This document shows, piece after piece, positions 1 to 9,789 of a stretch of DNA of 64,000 nucleotides. The notes beneath the pieces were generated by a model that made no database searches, was not told the origin of the DNA, and was given only the letters and a program-made list of their open reading frames with translations. The stretch spans positions 62,001-126,000 of the forward strand of contig NBIV01000059.1 in NCBI GenBank assembly GCA_003194525.1. The letters are read 5' to 3'. The DNA comes from Gracilariopsis chorda (taxonomy: Eukaryota; Rhodophyta; Florideophyceae; Gracilariales; Gracilariaceae). The first letter of the stretch is position 1. Each line of letters opens with the position of its first letter. The position numbers were made by a program, and so were the translations under genes.

Positions 1-285
1 TCACGGCAAACCATCGCTAGCCCCCATAGAAGTGCTCACTACCCTACACACCAAACGTCTCTTCCCGTAACTTTCTTCGTGTTGGTTTCTCTTCGATTGA
101 ATTGCCCATCATACTGCTGCCTTTCCCTCTCTTCCGATCGCTTCTCTTTTTTTTGAAGTGCACGTACGTTCTCTTGTTAGGGTTTTGTTGATTTAGTGGA
201 CTAGGTCTTGGCACTTCACTGTTTTATTGTTTGTGGCATTTTTCATTTTGGATCTCTCCGTTGTATGGTATCACTTTGTAACCAT
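1..285 (+). repeat. Left terminal inverted repeat of the MULE (partial)
   Basis: The segment matches the reverse complement of the right arm over its whole length. Strong blocks include the stretch around 90-165 (CTTCGATTGAATTGCCCATC, then TGAAGTGCACGTACGTTCTC) and a weaker inner block up to about 285. The first 50 bases match the 108-bp tandem repeat of the right arm, so the repeat array probably continues to the left of the window. Confidence 0.85.
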
Positions 286-600
286 CGGATTGATTTGAAG
301 AACATGGTTATTAGAACGTTGCGTGCGTTTTTGTTTGGTTGGAATGCCTGAGACTACTTGTTTGGCCTGACCTTAGTATGGTATGGGTATGCTAAGACTC
401 CTGTATTAAACTGGTTTATCGTGTTGAAGGCCTCGATTTGCACGGTGTCAAGCGACATTATCTCTATGATGAGTACAACGAAAGATAACCGCAATGTTAT
501 TCCAAGCTTGGAGCTTCTCACACGTTCTGAAATACAGGAGATTGATACGTCTCTATGAGATTTAGAAACATTCACGGGGCCCATTTGTAACAGTTCGCGC

Positions 601-1755
601 GTGTCAAAGCGACTAACGGCAGTTCGAAACCATCTTACCCAACTGTTTATCAACGATCGAAACCAGGTCCATTCTAATATCTTCGTGAGAAACTGTTATC
701 CCGAAAAGCTAATGTGTAATGTTCTCATAATTGCAGGAATAACGTATCTGAAACCGAAAGAAGGGGTAGTATTCTGCAGCTGTGTCACCGGGGCCAACCT
801 TATCGGCATGTCTTATTCTTTCTACGCTGGGAAAAAGAGGCCTCTATACAAGCAAGAACATCTCGGCTCATTCGTTGAACCTTTTCAAAGGCGTTTGTTT
901 GAAGCAAATGTCGAAATTACTACGGTTGTAGCTCCGCTGATCTTTGAAAACAAGCACTGGGGTATGATCGTTGATCGCAGATTTCCGAACTCTGCACAGA
1001 GAATTGAATTGCAAGTTGTGATGTTTGGTGATAGCATTGGTTGGAAATGCCCCGCACACGTTATCGAGTTCTTCAAGGCAGCATTTGACTATGCTCTTCC
1101 TTCTCACGGAGTGCAATGGAACACATGTAAAAAGAACTATCTCCTTGATGTTCTTAAATTCGAAAAGCAGCCGGACTCCTATAGCTGTGGGGCATATATT
1201 CTGGCTGCATGCAGTACATTTGCTTCAGATACTGGCCATCTACCTAAAAAAACGTTTGCTTCCGGCCATGACTCCACCTATACCGATAAGTACAAATGGG
1301 CATCGGCCAGATGTAGGGTGATGAACATCATATATACATTCGAGGAGAATGGTAATGCTGTAGTTACAGAAGCTGAAGTTTCCATATTTCAGCATAAGAA
1401 TCGAAAACTTTGGCTCCGCAGAAGAAATGAAAGGATAGAGAAAATATTGAGGGGTGCATGGAAAAACGTTTCGCAGGGCAGTGCAGACGAGGAAAAAATG
1501 ATGGTGAGTACAAATACCAAAAAGAGGTTCTCAGTCCAACGGAATTTGTCATGGGTGCGTTCAGAGCAATTGAAATGGGAACCGAAGAAGTACAAAATTC
1601 TGGGGAGAGAGAAACAGCAGCAGGATTTGAAGCTCGCTGGCAGAGAATTGAAGCGCTTCGTATTGATCAGAAGGCTTGGTACTGTCGAAGGTCCAAGGAA
1701 GACTCATTTCGTCACCGTAGGCGGAGAAAACGTCGGTTCGAAGATAGCTACTTAA
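601..1755 (+). CDS. Ulp1-like C48 cysteine protease (SUMO-protease fold) of the MULE
   Basis: The frame is open from 559 to 1755 (384 codons counted from 601). The papain-like Ulp1 tetrad is visible: His119 in KHWGM, Asp144 in FGDSIGW, Gln190 and Cys196 in KQPDSYSCGAY. The spacing Gln-x5-Cys is the family pattern. C48 enzymes cleave SUMO or ubiquitin-like conjugates; copies in transposons have unproven roles. The first in-frame ATG is at 712, so the start is uncertain; an upstream exon is possible because a stop at 556 precedes the frame. The basic C-terminus after about residue 260 is not recognisable. All catalytic residues are present, so this is the best-preserved gene of the element. Confidence 0.75.
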   Translation: MSKRLTAVRNHLTQLFINDRNQVHSNIFVRNCYPEKLMCNVLIIAGITYLKPKEGVVFCSCVTGANLIGMSYSFYAGKKRPLYKQEHLGSFVEPFQRRLFEANVEITTVVAPLIFENKHWGMIVDRRFPNSAQRIELQVVMFGDSIGWKCPAHVIEFFKAAFDYALPSHGVQWNTCKKNYLLDVLKFEKQPDSYSCGAYILAACSTFASDTGHLPKKTFASGHDSTYTDKYKWASARCRVMNIIYTFEENGNAVVTEAEVSIFQHKNRKLWLRRRNERIEKILRGAWKNVSQGSADEEKMMVSTNTKKRFSVQRNLSWVRSEQLKWEPKKYKILGREKQQQDLKLAGRELKRFVLIRRLGTVEGPRKTHFVTVGGENVGSKIAT

Positions 1756-2440
1756 CGGTTTCGGGAATTATTGAAGGATTATTGCAAGCAGTACTGACCA
1801 CCAATAAAAATGCAGTGAGGGCAACAGCTTTTCTCGAAAACGAGGAAGGTGTTGGATGTACGATTACGCAGTAGAACACAAGAAGCGACAGCAAAGTCAT
1901 CTTTTCGAAGGTGGAGGACATAAATCCTGGAATACGAACCTCAACTCGTGTGACAGAGACTAATGAAACCCGAGATCTTCCTTACTTTGTATACCAGCTT
2001 TCAAAAGAAGGGGAATTGTTCAGCGTACATCGTTTCAGACCAATCTGTAGAAAACATGTCCACAGAACTACTTTGATCAGTGCAAGGAGTCGTTGTATTC
2101 GATATAAGCCTCCGCGCTCATGCAGAACCGTGATTTCTGCCAACCTCTTTCGTTCTTCAATGATGTGAAAGACTTCGAGAAAGTATCCACACACACATGA
2201 GCTCAGCCCTTTCCAAAACGATATATGCTTAGCCAGATATCCTTGCGCTATAATATCTATGGAAAGTAGGTTTAAGGAAAGGACTGCAAAGAGCATATTC
2301 CAGGGCGAGAAATTCCCTGGGAGTTATTCGAAGCAACACTAGTCCCTTTACACAGCAGTACGTCTCCCTGTTCAGGAATAATATCCATATTGCTTCTGGA
2401 CAGTATTGAAAAGGCAGCGTGTGCACTTTCTGAGTGTAGA

Positions 2441-3211
2441 ATGGGATGCACTAATGAGATGAGTACTTCTGGATACAGTGAAATCGTAGGAGCCCGAAGT
2501 ATTGCTCCTACTAGTACCACTAACGGCAGAAAAACTTCACAATTTGGAAAGGTGGACACAGACAAGTCTCTAATAGGAGTTAAGAAAATTGGTCTTCCGC
2601 ATCACATCAACACCGAGAAAGAGACAACAGTATTGGATGCGGTGGAGAGCTCAGGTCCATGCTCGGATCCGAAAGGTGTTGATTTCAGTCCACCTTTTGA
2701 TCTTGAAGAAAGAAATGAGGAAAATTCAGAGTTGAGACGAAAGCAAGATGAACGGTCTGCGTATCCAGACAGCTCAGATTCTGGAGAATATGAAGATGCC
2801 TCACTTCCTATAGAAATATTTCTAGAAGATGAGCAGCCTCCAGCGTACAATCATTTTCACGGCGAAGCACGTAGTGCGCCTCAACGTGAACTTGTGAAAC
2901 ATATGACTGAAGTAGAATCTGAAGATGTAAAAAAATGTGAAACGGACAGCTTGGACGGCTCATCCCTTGAGATAAGACGTATGAAGGAATGTGAAGCTCT
3001 CTTCAAGAGAGCACTCAGCTCGTTCGTGTCAGGCTTACAAGAAAACGCCTTCCGTAGTACAGTACTGAAAGAAATTAGATTTATTGGCAATTGCTTTGGA
3101 CACCAACTGCGCATTCTGGATTCTTCATATCATACGCACAATCCCGCAGCCACTGCTAGCCCAGACAATACTGATGGTGATTGGGTTCTTAAACGAGCAT
3201 TCGTAGAATGA
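2441..3211 (+). CDS. Unrecognised acidic open frame inside the MULE
   Basis: An uninterrupted frame of about 256 codons from the first in-frame ATG at 2441. It is rich in Glu, Asp and Ser, with runs such as DSSDSGEYED, and has no visible domain or transmembrane segment. It sits between the Ulp1 frame and the transposase pieces on the same strand, so it may be a linker part of the original polyprotein or a separate element gene. Function unknown. Confidence 0.35.
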   Translation: MGCTNEMSTSGYSEIVGARSIAPTSTTNGRKTSQFGKVDTDKSLIGVKKIGLPHHINTEKETTVLDAVESSGPCSDPKGVDFSPPFDLEERNEENSELRRKQDERSAYPDSSDSGEYEDASLPIEIFLEDEQPPAYNHFHGEARSAPQRELVKHMTEVESEDVKKCETDSLDGSSLEIRRMKECEALFKRALSSFVSGLQENAFRSTVLKEIRFIGNCFGHQLRILDSSYHTHNPAATASPDNTDGDWVLKRAFVE

Positions 3212-3442
3212 AAAATGCGGGGTTGCTCTTTCTAATTTGTCGTAAAAACGGTCGATACGCTTGCTGGCATGGATGACGACGATAGCACTGTCAAGGGATA
3301 CAGATGCAGAATGAGGACTTGGTCTCACAATCATGAGCCGATACGTAAGCTTACCATAGGCAGCCTCCCGTTAAATCTTCAAAAAGAAGCTTTAAAGATG
3401 TAAAACGAGCTTTATACTCCATTCAAACACATTATCTCACTA

Positions 3443-4129
3443 TTGGAAGCAAATTACAAGGTCCCAATCGATACAAAGGGCTTACAAAATAAGATTTCGT
3501 ATTCCAAAGGCGTGGATACCCCACTACAGGAGAAGTGCATGAGACTTTGTAAGGAACTGATTGCAATCAGAGACGCAAACACCCAGAATCGGGTATTTTT
3601 CACAGTTGGAGAGAAGGGGAGAATGGATTCCGTGGCGTGGACGTATCGACACTGGATGGATGAATACGCACGATACGGATTTGTTCCCGGTAGAAATATC
3701 CACTGCAAAGCCATATCCAATCGCTTAGGACTCCCGCTGCTGACCATTAAGGGCAGAGCAAACGAACACTGTGTGCTCACTTTCTTCATGGCTTTTATCT
3801 CTAATGAAACTGAATAATGCTTTACGAGAATACTATCCCAGTTTCGTTTTAGTATTCAAGCTTCCCCGGCGATGATCACAATTGACCAGAGTATACCGTG
3901 TATGAACGCCACTAAGAAGGTCTTACCCACGTCATACATTGCCCTTGACGAGTTGCACCTGTATCAGAATCAACTCCGGAATTCTGGGAGCTGGTGCTCA
4001 AAGATCGGGTGCAAAGGCATGTCAGAAGAAATTTCAAGGGACCTTTTCACAATGAAGCAAACAAGAACGGAAAGCAAATTCATTTCCAGGCGGAATGAGC
4101 TCGAAAGGAAGTACTTTTACCAGTTTTAA
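3443..4129 (+). pseudogene. MULE transposase catalytic core, broken
   Basis: Two frames carry consecutive parts of a MULE transposase. The first (3443-3817) has the pattern SNRLGLPLLTIKGRANEH ending in FISNETE, which matches the block around the first catalytic Asp. In the position of that Asp (usually D-x2-Y/H-x-TN) the sequence reads HCKAISN, so it appears lost. The second (3872-4129) begins MITIDQSIPCM and continues like the block around the second catalytic Asp, including LPTSYIALDELHLYQNQL. The third acidic residue was not found. A frameshift separates the parts. MULE transposases use an RNase H-like DDE fold to cut element ends; this copy should be inactive. Confidence 0.65.
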
Positions 4130-4609
4130 CAAGAACCGCCGCAGTGGTTTAAGTTTCTATATCAGAAAAATGCTGAAATGATCGTTGCGTACTAACACAA
4201 TCGATTCGTTCCATTCCGTTTTATTTGCCAAGGGACAGGGTACACGAAATTCTCAAACTCTTTCTACCGTAGAAATATATTGCAAAGCAAAGTACCATTG
4301 TGAAAGATACCCAGCGAGATGCTTCGATTAACCAACAGGAGCCGTAATAATCGTTTCGCTTCTAGATCCAAAGTCTTGAAGCCTCAGAGCCTCAAAAACC
4401 GGACGATCACACCCTTTCAGCTGCCCATACCGCAAGCAGTGCTTCATACGCTCATCATCGAGTACACCGCCTACTCGTTGCAAACATTCGTAGATCTAAG
4501 CGTCATACCAAGTAGAAATAACGTCGTCTTTGACGTAAGCATTGAGCCATTGACTGGTGCAAGATGAGCTGATACCAGATTTTATGATGACCATGGTCTA
4601 GAAACAGTA

Positions 4610-5437
4610 TTGGTGTTCTTGGTGAAATGGACAGGAACATTACAACCAGGTCACGATACTTCGGAAACAGGAGTAGTCACAGCATCGGTCTACCAAGTGT
4701 TTCTCACGAACTTTGTCAATCGGGGTTACAATAGCGCTGTAGCCCTTGTGGCATTATGCACCTGTGGTCAACGTGCCATGGCCGGATTTCCATGTCGACA
4801 CATAGTTAGATGTGCAGTCACGTATCCAGAGCTGCTAAACCAAAAACCACAGTTAAAAAATTTTCTTGGCAGTCGAGGGCAGTTGGAGGCTCTTTTTGAC
4901 TCCTATTGGAAAGTAAACGATGACGAAGAAACAAAGATACATCTATCAAGTATGCGGCGGAAGATTGGAAAAACCATGCGCAGGCCAGAAAACCAGATTC
5001 CAAAAGTGGGGAAGCCGAAACGGGATGAGGACAAATGCTGGAACAAAATTAGTTTGCAGATCAATGAAGAGGTAAAACCTTACTTGTCTTGGTCTGACGG
5101 ACGGGCAGTTTTTGATAAGATGCATCGCTTAGCAACAGATATCGGAACAATCGCACTTCGCAGCATTAAGATGGTGTTAAAAACTTCAATACAATTTCTT
5201 GCGAAAGGCCGAGCCCTAATTGTTCCTGCAAACCATGTTTATCTGAGCTCAGAGTTCAAAGAGATCTTGTCAGGCCGGAAAATGGATAATGATGAACTTG
5301 GTCGTATCATTCTAAATCCAAACATGGGTTTTAGTCGCAACGAAAAGCGTAAAAGAGGATGCACGGAAATAGTGAAGAAAAAAAGTCATCTAGTTTCAGA
5401 GCAACGGCATCCTCGTTGGTCTCGGATATCTTCATAG
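4610..5437 (+). pseudogene. MULE transposase C-terminal part with SWIM zinc finger
   Basis: A frame of 275 codons containing the SWIM signature C-x-C-x9-C-x-H at residues 50-64 (CTCGQRAMAGFPCRH). SWIM fingers lie downstream of the catalytic core in MULE transposases and are thought to bind DNA or protein. The remainder is basic and unrecognised. The frame has no ATG near its start and lies about 480 bases after the preceding transposase piece, so it is a fragment of a larger broken ORF. It ends just inside the right TIR. Confidence 0.7.
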
Positions 5438-5521
5438 AGTAGCGTTTTTGACGAGAAGAATGGATCGTCAATTTCCAACGAAGATGTCAATAGTGCAATC
5501 GACAAATCTCTTTCAACCAGT

Positions 5522-5751
5522 TGCATTACAAACCATATACCAGCCGAAAATGAAATTGCCACAAACACCAAAATGTGAATTGCCAAGACTTAGTAATCTA
5601 AACCCACAAATCCCTAACACGAGAACGTACGTGCACTTCAAAAAAAAAATTCGATCGGAAGAGAGTGCAAGTCAGCAGTCTGATGGGCAGTTCAATCGAA
5701 GAGAAACAAACCCGAAGAAAGGTACGGGAAGAGAAAGCTGTTGTGTAGGGT
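5522..5751 (-). repeat. Right terminal inverted repeat of the MULE
   Basis: The reverse complement aligns with positions 40-285, including a poly-A/poly-T tract next to the conserved GTGCACGTACGTTCTC block. Homology weakens inside 5522. The tandem repeats that follow belong to the same arm. Confidence 0.85.
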
Positions 5752-6070
5752 GATGAGAACTTTGATGGGACGATAGCGATTGTTTGCATTGATTGTACAG
5801 TGAAGAGCGTGCATTAGCGCGTGCTTTTCGCGCTCGCGGAGACGCCTGCTGTGTAGGGTGAGAAGCACTGCGATTGGAAGAGAGCGATGGTTGGCTGTTA
5901 TCGGGCACTGAAGAGCGTGCGTTAGCGCCCGCTTTGTGGGCTTTCGAAGACGGCTGGTGAGTAGGGTGAGGAGCACTGCAATGGGGGGAGAGCGATGGTT
6001 TTCCGTCATCGGGCACTGAAGAGCGTGCGCCAGCGCGCGCTTTTTGCGCTTCGGAATCCAAAGGTGAGTG
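5752..6070. repeat. Three tandem 108-bp repeats in the right MULE arm
   Basis: Units start near 5752, 5860 and 5968. Each contains an AGAGCGATGG-like block, a TGAAGAGCGTGC block, a short GC-rich palindrome (for example TTAGCGCGTGC with GCGCTCG) and ends near GTAGGGTGA. Because 108 is divisible by three, one reverse frame stays open through the array and shows a 36-residue repeat. The left TIR at 1-50 matches one unit. Confidence 0.85.
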
Positions 6071-6253
6071 GCTGTGGCACGTGCGTCCCACGAGCCGCAG
6101 CAGAATGACTTGGCACAATGTGAGTGGGTACATATCTACATGGGGGCCGTGGCACGCTGAACTCTGCGTTCTGGTTGGTGTGAATAAAATACGTTCTGCT
6201 GAGCTGTGGCGGTGGACCTCTGCGTACAGCTGAGGCCGAAATCTGTGCACTGA

Positions 6254-7320
6254 TTGGTGGAAAATGTACATTTTGTACATTACGATGACATTGTTCTGCA
6301 CCTTCTCGAGCTCGAAAGATGTTTTCCTAAAATAACCCGGGATGATTATCCAAGTCAAACAGTTGGTCATGGAGCAGCTGCCCGCGCAACAAAAGTTGCT
6401 TTCGAAAACGAAGTGGCCGAAGACGAGTACGTTGACGCCCAAGACGCATTTGTTGCTACGGTCGCAGTGATTACGAAGCACTTCGCACAGCGCACACACA
6501 ATGCTTTAATGCTGTCTTTGGACAATGCATAAAACCATGCACACATAACAGCCTTTGTTAACCGAGCGTTGGCTGTTCAATCGGATATATCTGCTGAGCT
6601 AAAGATGGACGGAGTCGCACTATCGCTCGAATACCAGAGTCAGGAGCTTTGTCGAGCATTGACGAGGGGTACTGGAAGGCATGGTGATGATATAACTGAC
6701 CATGTTAGAGAATCTCGTATGGGAAGAGAAGTTGTGGACAGCACTTTTGACTCTAGCGTCCCGGACTTCGTATTTGTTCGCGGTGAGGTATGTATAACGA
6801 AAGAAGACTTGGATGAAGTGAAAGAATCTGTTGAAAGATCATACAGCAATCCTCGAAATGCGGCCGCTGATGCCCTCAACCACAAGAATCTCAGTGAAGG
6901 AAAGGGAAAACGGCTTCGATTTATTGCATATGAAAGTCAATGCAGTCGTGCACGAAACTCATAACACTTTTACTAGTCACTCTGAAACTTTGTCGAAGCT
7001 CTCGGGGTGGGGCTGTGGTGAAATGCCTAGATGCGAAACTTGTGCCGGATTAGATGATGCGAAAGCGTTTGCGATTCAAATCGAAGAAGAAAGATCTCAG
7101 TTGCCACTGGAGGACGACGGCATCGTTTTCAAGTTCAACGATTCACGAGCACGCGAACAGGCCGGTCATACCGCTCGTTCGCCTAGGGAGGCAATCGCGT
7201 ATAAGTTTGCTGCCGAGTCAAGAGTCACAAGATTTGATGACGTGGTGATGCAGGTTTCGCTTGGGGGACTCATAACTACGGTCGCCATTCTTGAACCTGT
7301 CAGAATTGATGGTGCGGTAA
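6254..7320 (+). pseudogene. NAD+-dependent DNA ligase (LigA-type), truncated relic
   Basis: NAD+ ligases seal nicks through a ligase-AMP intermediate on a Lys in KxDG. Visible here in order: the Ia/adenylation N-terminus with a YDDIVLHLLELE-like block and HNALMLSLDNA; the active-site motif ELKMDGVALSL with Lys; ALTRGTGRHGDD; the RGEV block; YSNPRNAAADAL; LRFIAYE; GWGCG; then DDGIVFKFND, EAIAYKFAAE and ILEPVRIDG. These are the order and motifs of LigA. A TAA at 6530-6532 interrupts the frame right after SLDNA, and a frameshift near 6920-6950 separates the last third. The OB fold, zinc finger, HhH and BRCT parts are missing; similarity stops near 7315. It is a bacterial/plastid-type enzyme in a eukaryotic context; plastid origin or transfer is inference. 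Confidence 0.85.
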
Positions 7321-7729
7321 CGTTTGCGTTCCAGTCCATGGCCTTGGTGGTTCTTGGAGAGTGCTCATCTCTACGAATACCGTATGGTGAAGGTTTGATC
7401 ATATCCAAGAAAAGAGTGGCCTCTCCCACAACGTTTCCGTCCCCAGTTACGCTTGCACTAATGTCTGAGAACTTCAGTAAACCTGCGATAGCGTCCCATT
7501 CGAAATGAAGCTTGCCATCCGCCAGAGTAAGTCGATCGAATGAGGCATGTTCCACAACGCTTCGAGCACAACCACGCAGAACTGGTTCCTCCAAACTTCC
7601 AGTCATGTGAGCCTCTCCTTTGACTTGTCCTTCAACAGGAACAAACTTCTCCACCTCAAAGGTATCCAATATGTTGTTCCCGTCAACTTCATGTGCATTT
7701 CTCAGCAAAGCGGTTTGTGGTGGCAACTA
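7310..7729 (-). pseudogene. TamB/TIC236-like (DUF490) fragment
   Basis: On the minus strand an open frame shows repeated beta-rich units: GQVKGEAHMTGSLEEPVLRG, then ASF, LADGKLHFEW, and GDGNVVGEATLFLDM. Glycine-rich G-x-V-x-G and G-L-x-x-P-x-x-G units of this kind are typical of TamB in bacteria and TIC236 in plastid envelopes, which bridge inner and outer membranes. The fragment begins after a stop and ends where the ligase relic begins on the other strand. Identification rests on pattern only; another AsmA-like protein is possible. Confidence 0.45.
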
Positions 7730-7934
7730 TGCTGCACGTTCGTCCAGGCTGAGCTCGCATATGATCTTCAGGACCACGATCTGGCTGTGCGCCTATATGT
7801 TGAGTACATCAATGACATCATTTCGTATATACAGTCATGATGGTAATAGCTGTGATGGCTAACCGGTGTAGGACTTTCAAATTCGAATTGACCGTGGACT
7901 ACGAATAGTATAACAGCCCTGAAGAAAACAAGTC

Positions 7935-8594
7935 ATGCTTCGATGTGGATCGCTTATCCGGACGACGTCTATGAGAACCCGTAGACAAGATTACTTCCGA
8001 CGCCCTCTTCAGTCCTCCAGTTCAATTCAACCCACCATGGTCAACACTCCACCCCCCTCCGGCGTAACGGATAACGCGAGAAGCATGGCACATAGAATCG
8101 ACAAACTCACGTCAAAGTCGCTCAATAGCGTGAAATCGATGCTCAACAAAGTGGAGCAGCCGGTGAAGATGGCGGATTTTGAAGAATGGACTTCGAAGTT
8201 TGAAGCCGTTCTTCCAAAGATGGAAGCCGTTCTCCCGCAGTTTGAAGCCATTTTCCCGAAGTTTGAAGCCGTTCTCCCGAAGTTTGACGAAATGTCTGGG
8301 ACACTCAAACGTTTTCAGGAAGGTCTGACACAAATGAAAGAAAACATGGACCACTTGAAAAAGGATCTGATGATGTTCATGAAGCATATGACTTCTCATG
8401 GAAAGATCGTTAGGGGAGGTATATCGAAACCGAACTTAAGGCCGTTTGTAAGTCTGGTACACTTTCACCGCCGCAAACGTGGTCGTGCCGAGATTCCCTA
8501 CATTACGTCGCTTTCCTCTGAGATCGAGGGTACTGCTGACACCTTTTGTGTCTGCGGCAGCACTGCTGGAAAGCTGTGTCGCGCTCATGCGTAA
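7935..8594 (+). CDS. Small coiled-coil protein with 7-residue repeats, unrecognised
   Basis: A frame of 219 codons beginning with ATG at 7935 (a second ATG at 8037 fits a shorter product) and ending with TAA. Residues about 87-120 carry a tandem repeat of FEAVLPK-type heptads, encoded by about five 21-bp repeats between 8198 and 8285. The next segment is a predicted coiled coil with many Lys, Met and Leu. The C-terminus looks unrelated and contains several Cys. I know no family with this repeat. It could be a young or rapidly evolving gene, or a chance ORF around a microsatellite. Confidence 0.4.
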   Translation: MLRCGSLIRTTSMRTRRQDYFRRPLQSSSSIQPTMVNTPPPSGVTDNARSMAHRIDKLTSKSLNSVKSMLNKVEQPVKMADFEEWTSKFEAVLPKMEAVLPQFEAIFPKFEAVLPKFDEMSGTLKRFQEGLTQMKENMDHLKKDLMMFMKHMTSHGKIVRGGISKPNLRPFVSLVHFHRRKRGRAEIPYITSLSSEIEGTADTFCVCGSTAGKLCRAHA

Positions 8595-8599
8595 GGTAT

Positions 8600-9789
8600 A
8601 CTATACTACGACCATCAAGTAAATCGTTTTCCTACCTTCCTATCAATGATGCTTGTCTTCCTCTCGCCCTCATTCAAACGCGACGTGATCGAGAAGATGA
8701 AACGTCTGCGCGGCCGCAAGACGCGCACCGCCTGGCGGGCGTGCTGGCCCCCATCATGTCCTACTACCTGTCGTTTGCGATCTTGTTTGCTGATGCTTGG
8801 AGCGTCAGCTTCTCGTCACTGCAGCTGCGATCGTTGACGTAGAAGCGTTGCCTTGTGCTCTTGTTTCTGTTTCTTCTTTCTTCATCACCCTCTCCAACTC
8901 ACACACTAGACGCGCACGGCTACGCAGGCGGTCAGTGCAAGCGGCGCATCCGCGCGCACGACCACTCCCGCGTACGACTGACATGCACGTGAAAAAATGC
9001 GGCGCTGACGGAGGAAGGGACCAACGAAATGCAGCAGCTTTTGAATAGAACTTGCATTTCTTAAGTGTACGGCCAATCACAATTTTTTCTAAAAACATTC
9101 AAACTCCCCTACCCGGAACATAAAACACCAAAACCCATTACCCACAACACAAAACACCAAAACCCACTAAAACTAAAAATAACGTTTACAAAAACCCCTA
9201 AGACGTTCAAATCACATATTTCTACGTCTAGAGAGCTAGGCCATATACACGAGTTTTTAATTCTTGCAATTTTCATTATGCAAAGTCCAACCTTTAATAC
9301 TTTGACACATCCACAATCATGAAACGTACAGGTTACCAGACCAGAAGGTGCTAAAACGTTGCCGAGCGAACAAATATACAACCTTAACAGCCTGTAGCGC
9401 TAAACCTTTAAAACGACATCCCAGCTCTCTAAAACGCCTAATACGGAAAACATTCTTATTAGTATTAACCCCCCTACGGTACCTCGATATAAAATTTTGT
9501 ACTTCTCCTGTTTTTCTCCAACTGCACCTAAAACAACTAAAACCTCCTAAAATTGCCATTTCAAGGGAATAAAATAACATAGAACTTTTCTTAATGCTAA
9601 TATAATGCCGTAAACACCGCTACATGTAAAAACCCTAAATTTTAGTATAAAGGTTCTTACAATAACATAAAACCTCTCTTAATGCTAAGAACACCAAAGT
9701 AAAAACTGCAAGATTTGAAACCTCTAACTTTTAATATGAGGGCTCTTCATTATTTCTTGGAGGCTCCGTAATAAAAGCTCGCTTTTTCT
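8600..9789. other. No gene seen; GC-rich then AC-rich DNA
   Basis: 8600-9060 is GC-rich and holds only short overlapping frames. From about 9100 the plus strand becomes A/C-rich, with interspersed AAAACC and CCTAAAA words around 9115-9190 and 9590-9700. These are not perfect telomere arrays. It grades into the satellite at 9790. Confidence 0.6.

Larger units (their letters stand above)
1..6070 (+). mobile_element. Mutator-like element (MULE) with Ulp1 protease, left end cut by the window
   Basis: Positions 1-285 and the reverse complement of about 5522-6000 are clearly similar, giving long terminal inverted repeats (TIRs). Between them, all on the plus strand, lie a Ulp1-like protease, an unrecognised acidic frame, two pieces of a MULE transposase core and a SWIM zinc finger. 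MULE transposase followed by SWIM is the known order, and Ulp1 carriage is known from Kaonashi-type MULEs. Here the protease precedes the transposase. The left TIR still matches at base 1, so the true end is outside the window. The right end lies somewhere between 6060 and the ligase relic at 6254. Frameshifts and a missing catalytic residue suggest a dead copy. Confidence 0.8.

Noticed and set aside
5672-6499. 275-codon minus-strand frame with 36-residue repeats
   Set aside because: It arises from the 108-bp DNA repeats, whose length keeps any frame open; it has no start context or known domain.
9100-9700. Interstitial telomere repeats
   Set aside because: CCTAAA-like words are scattered and irregular, not tandem.
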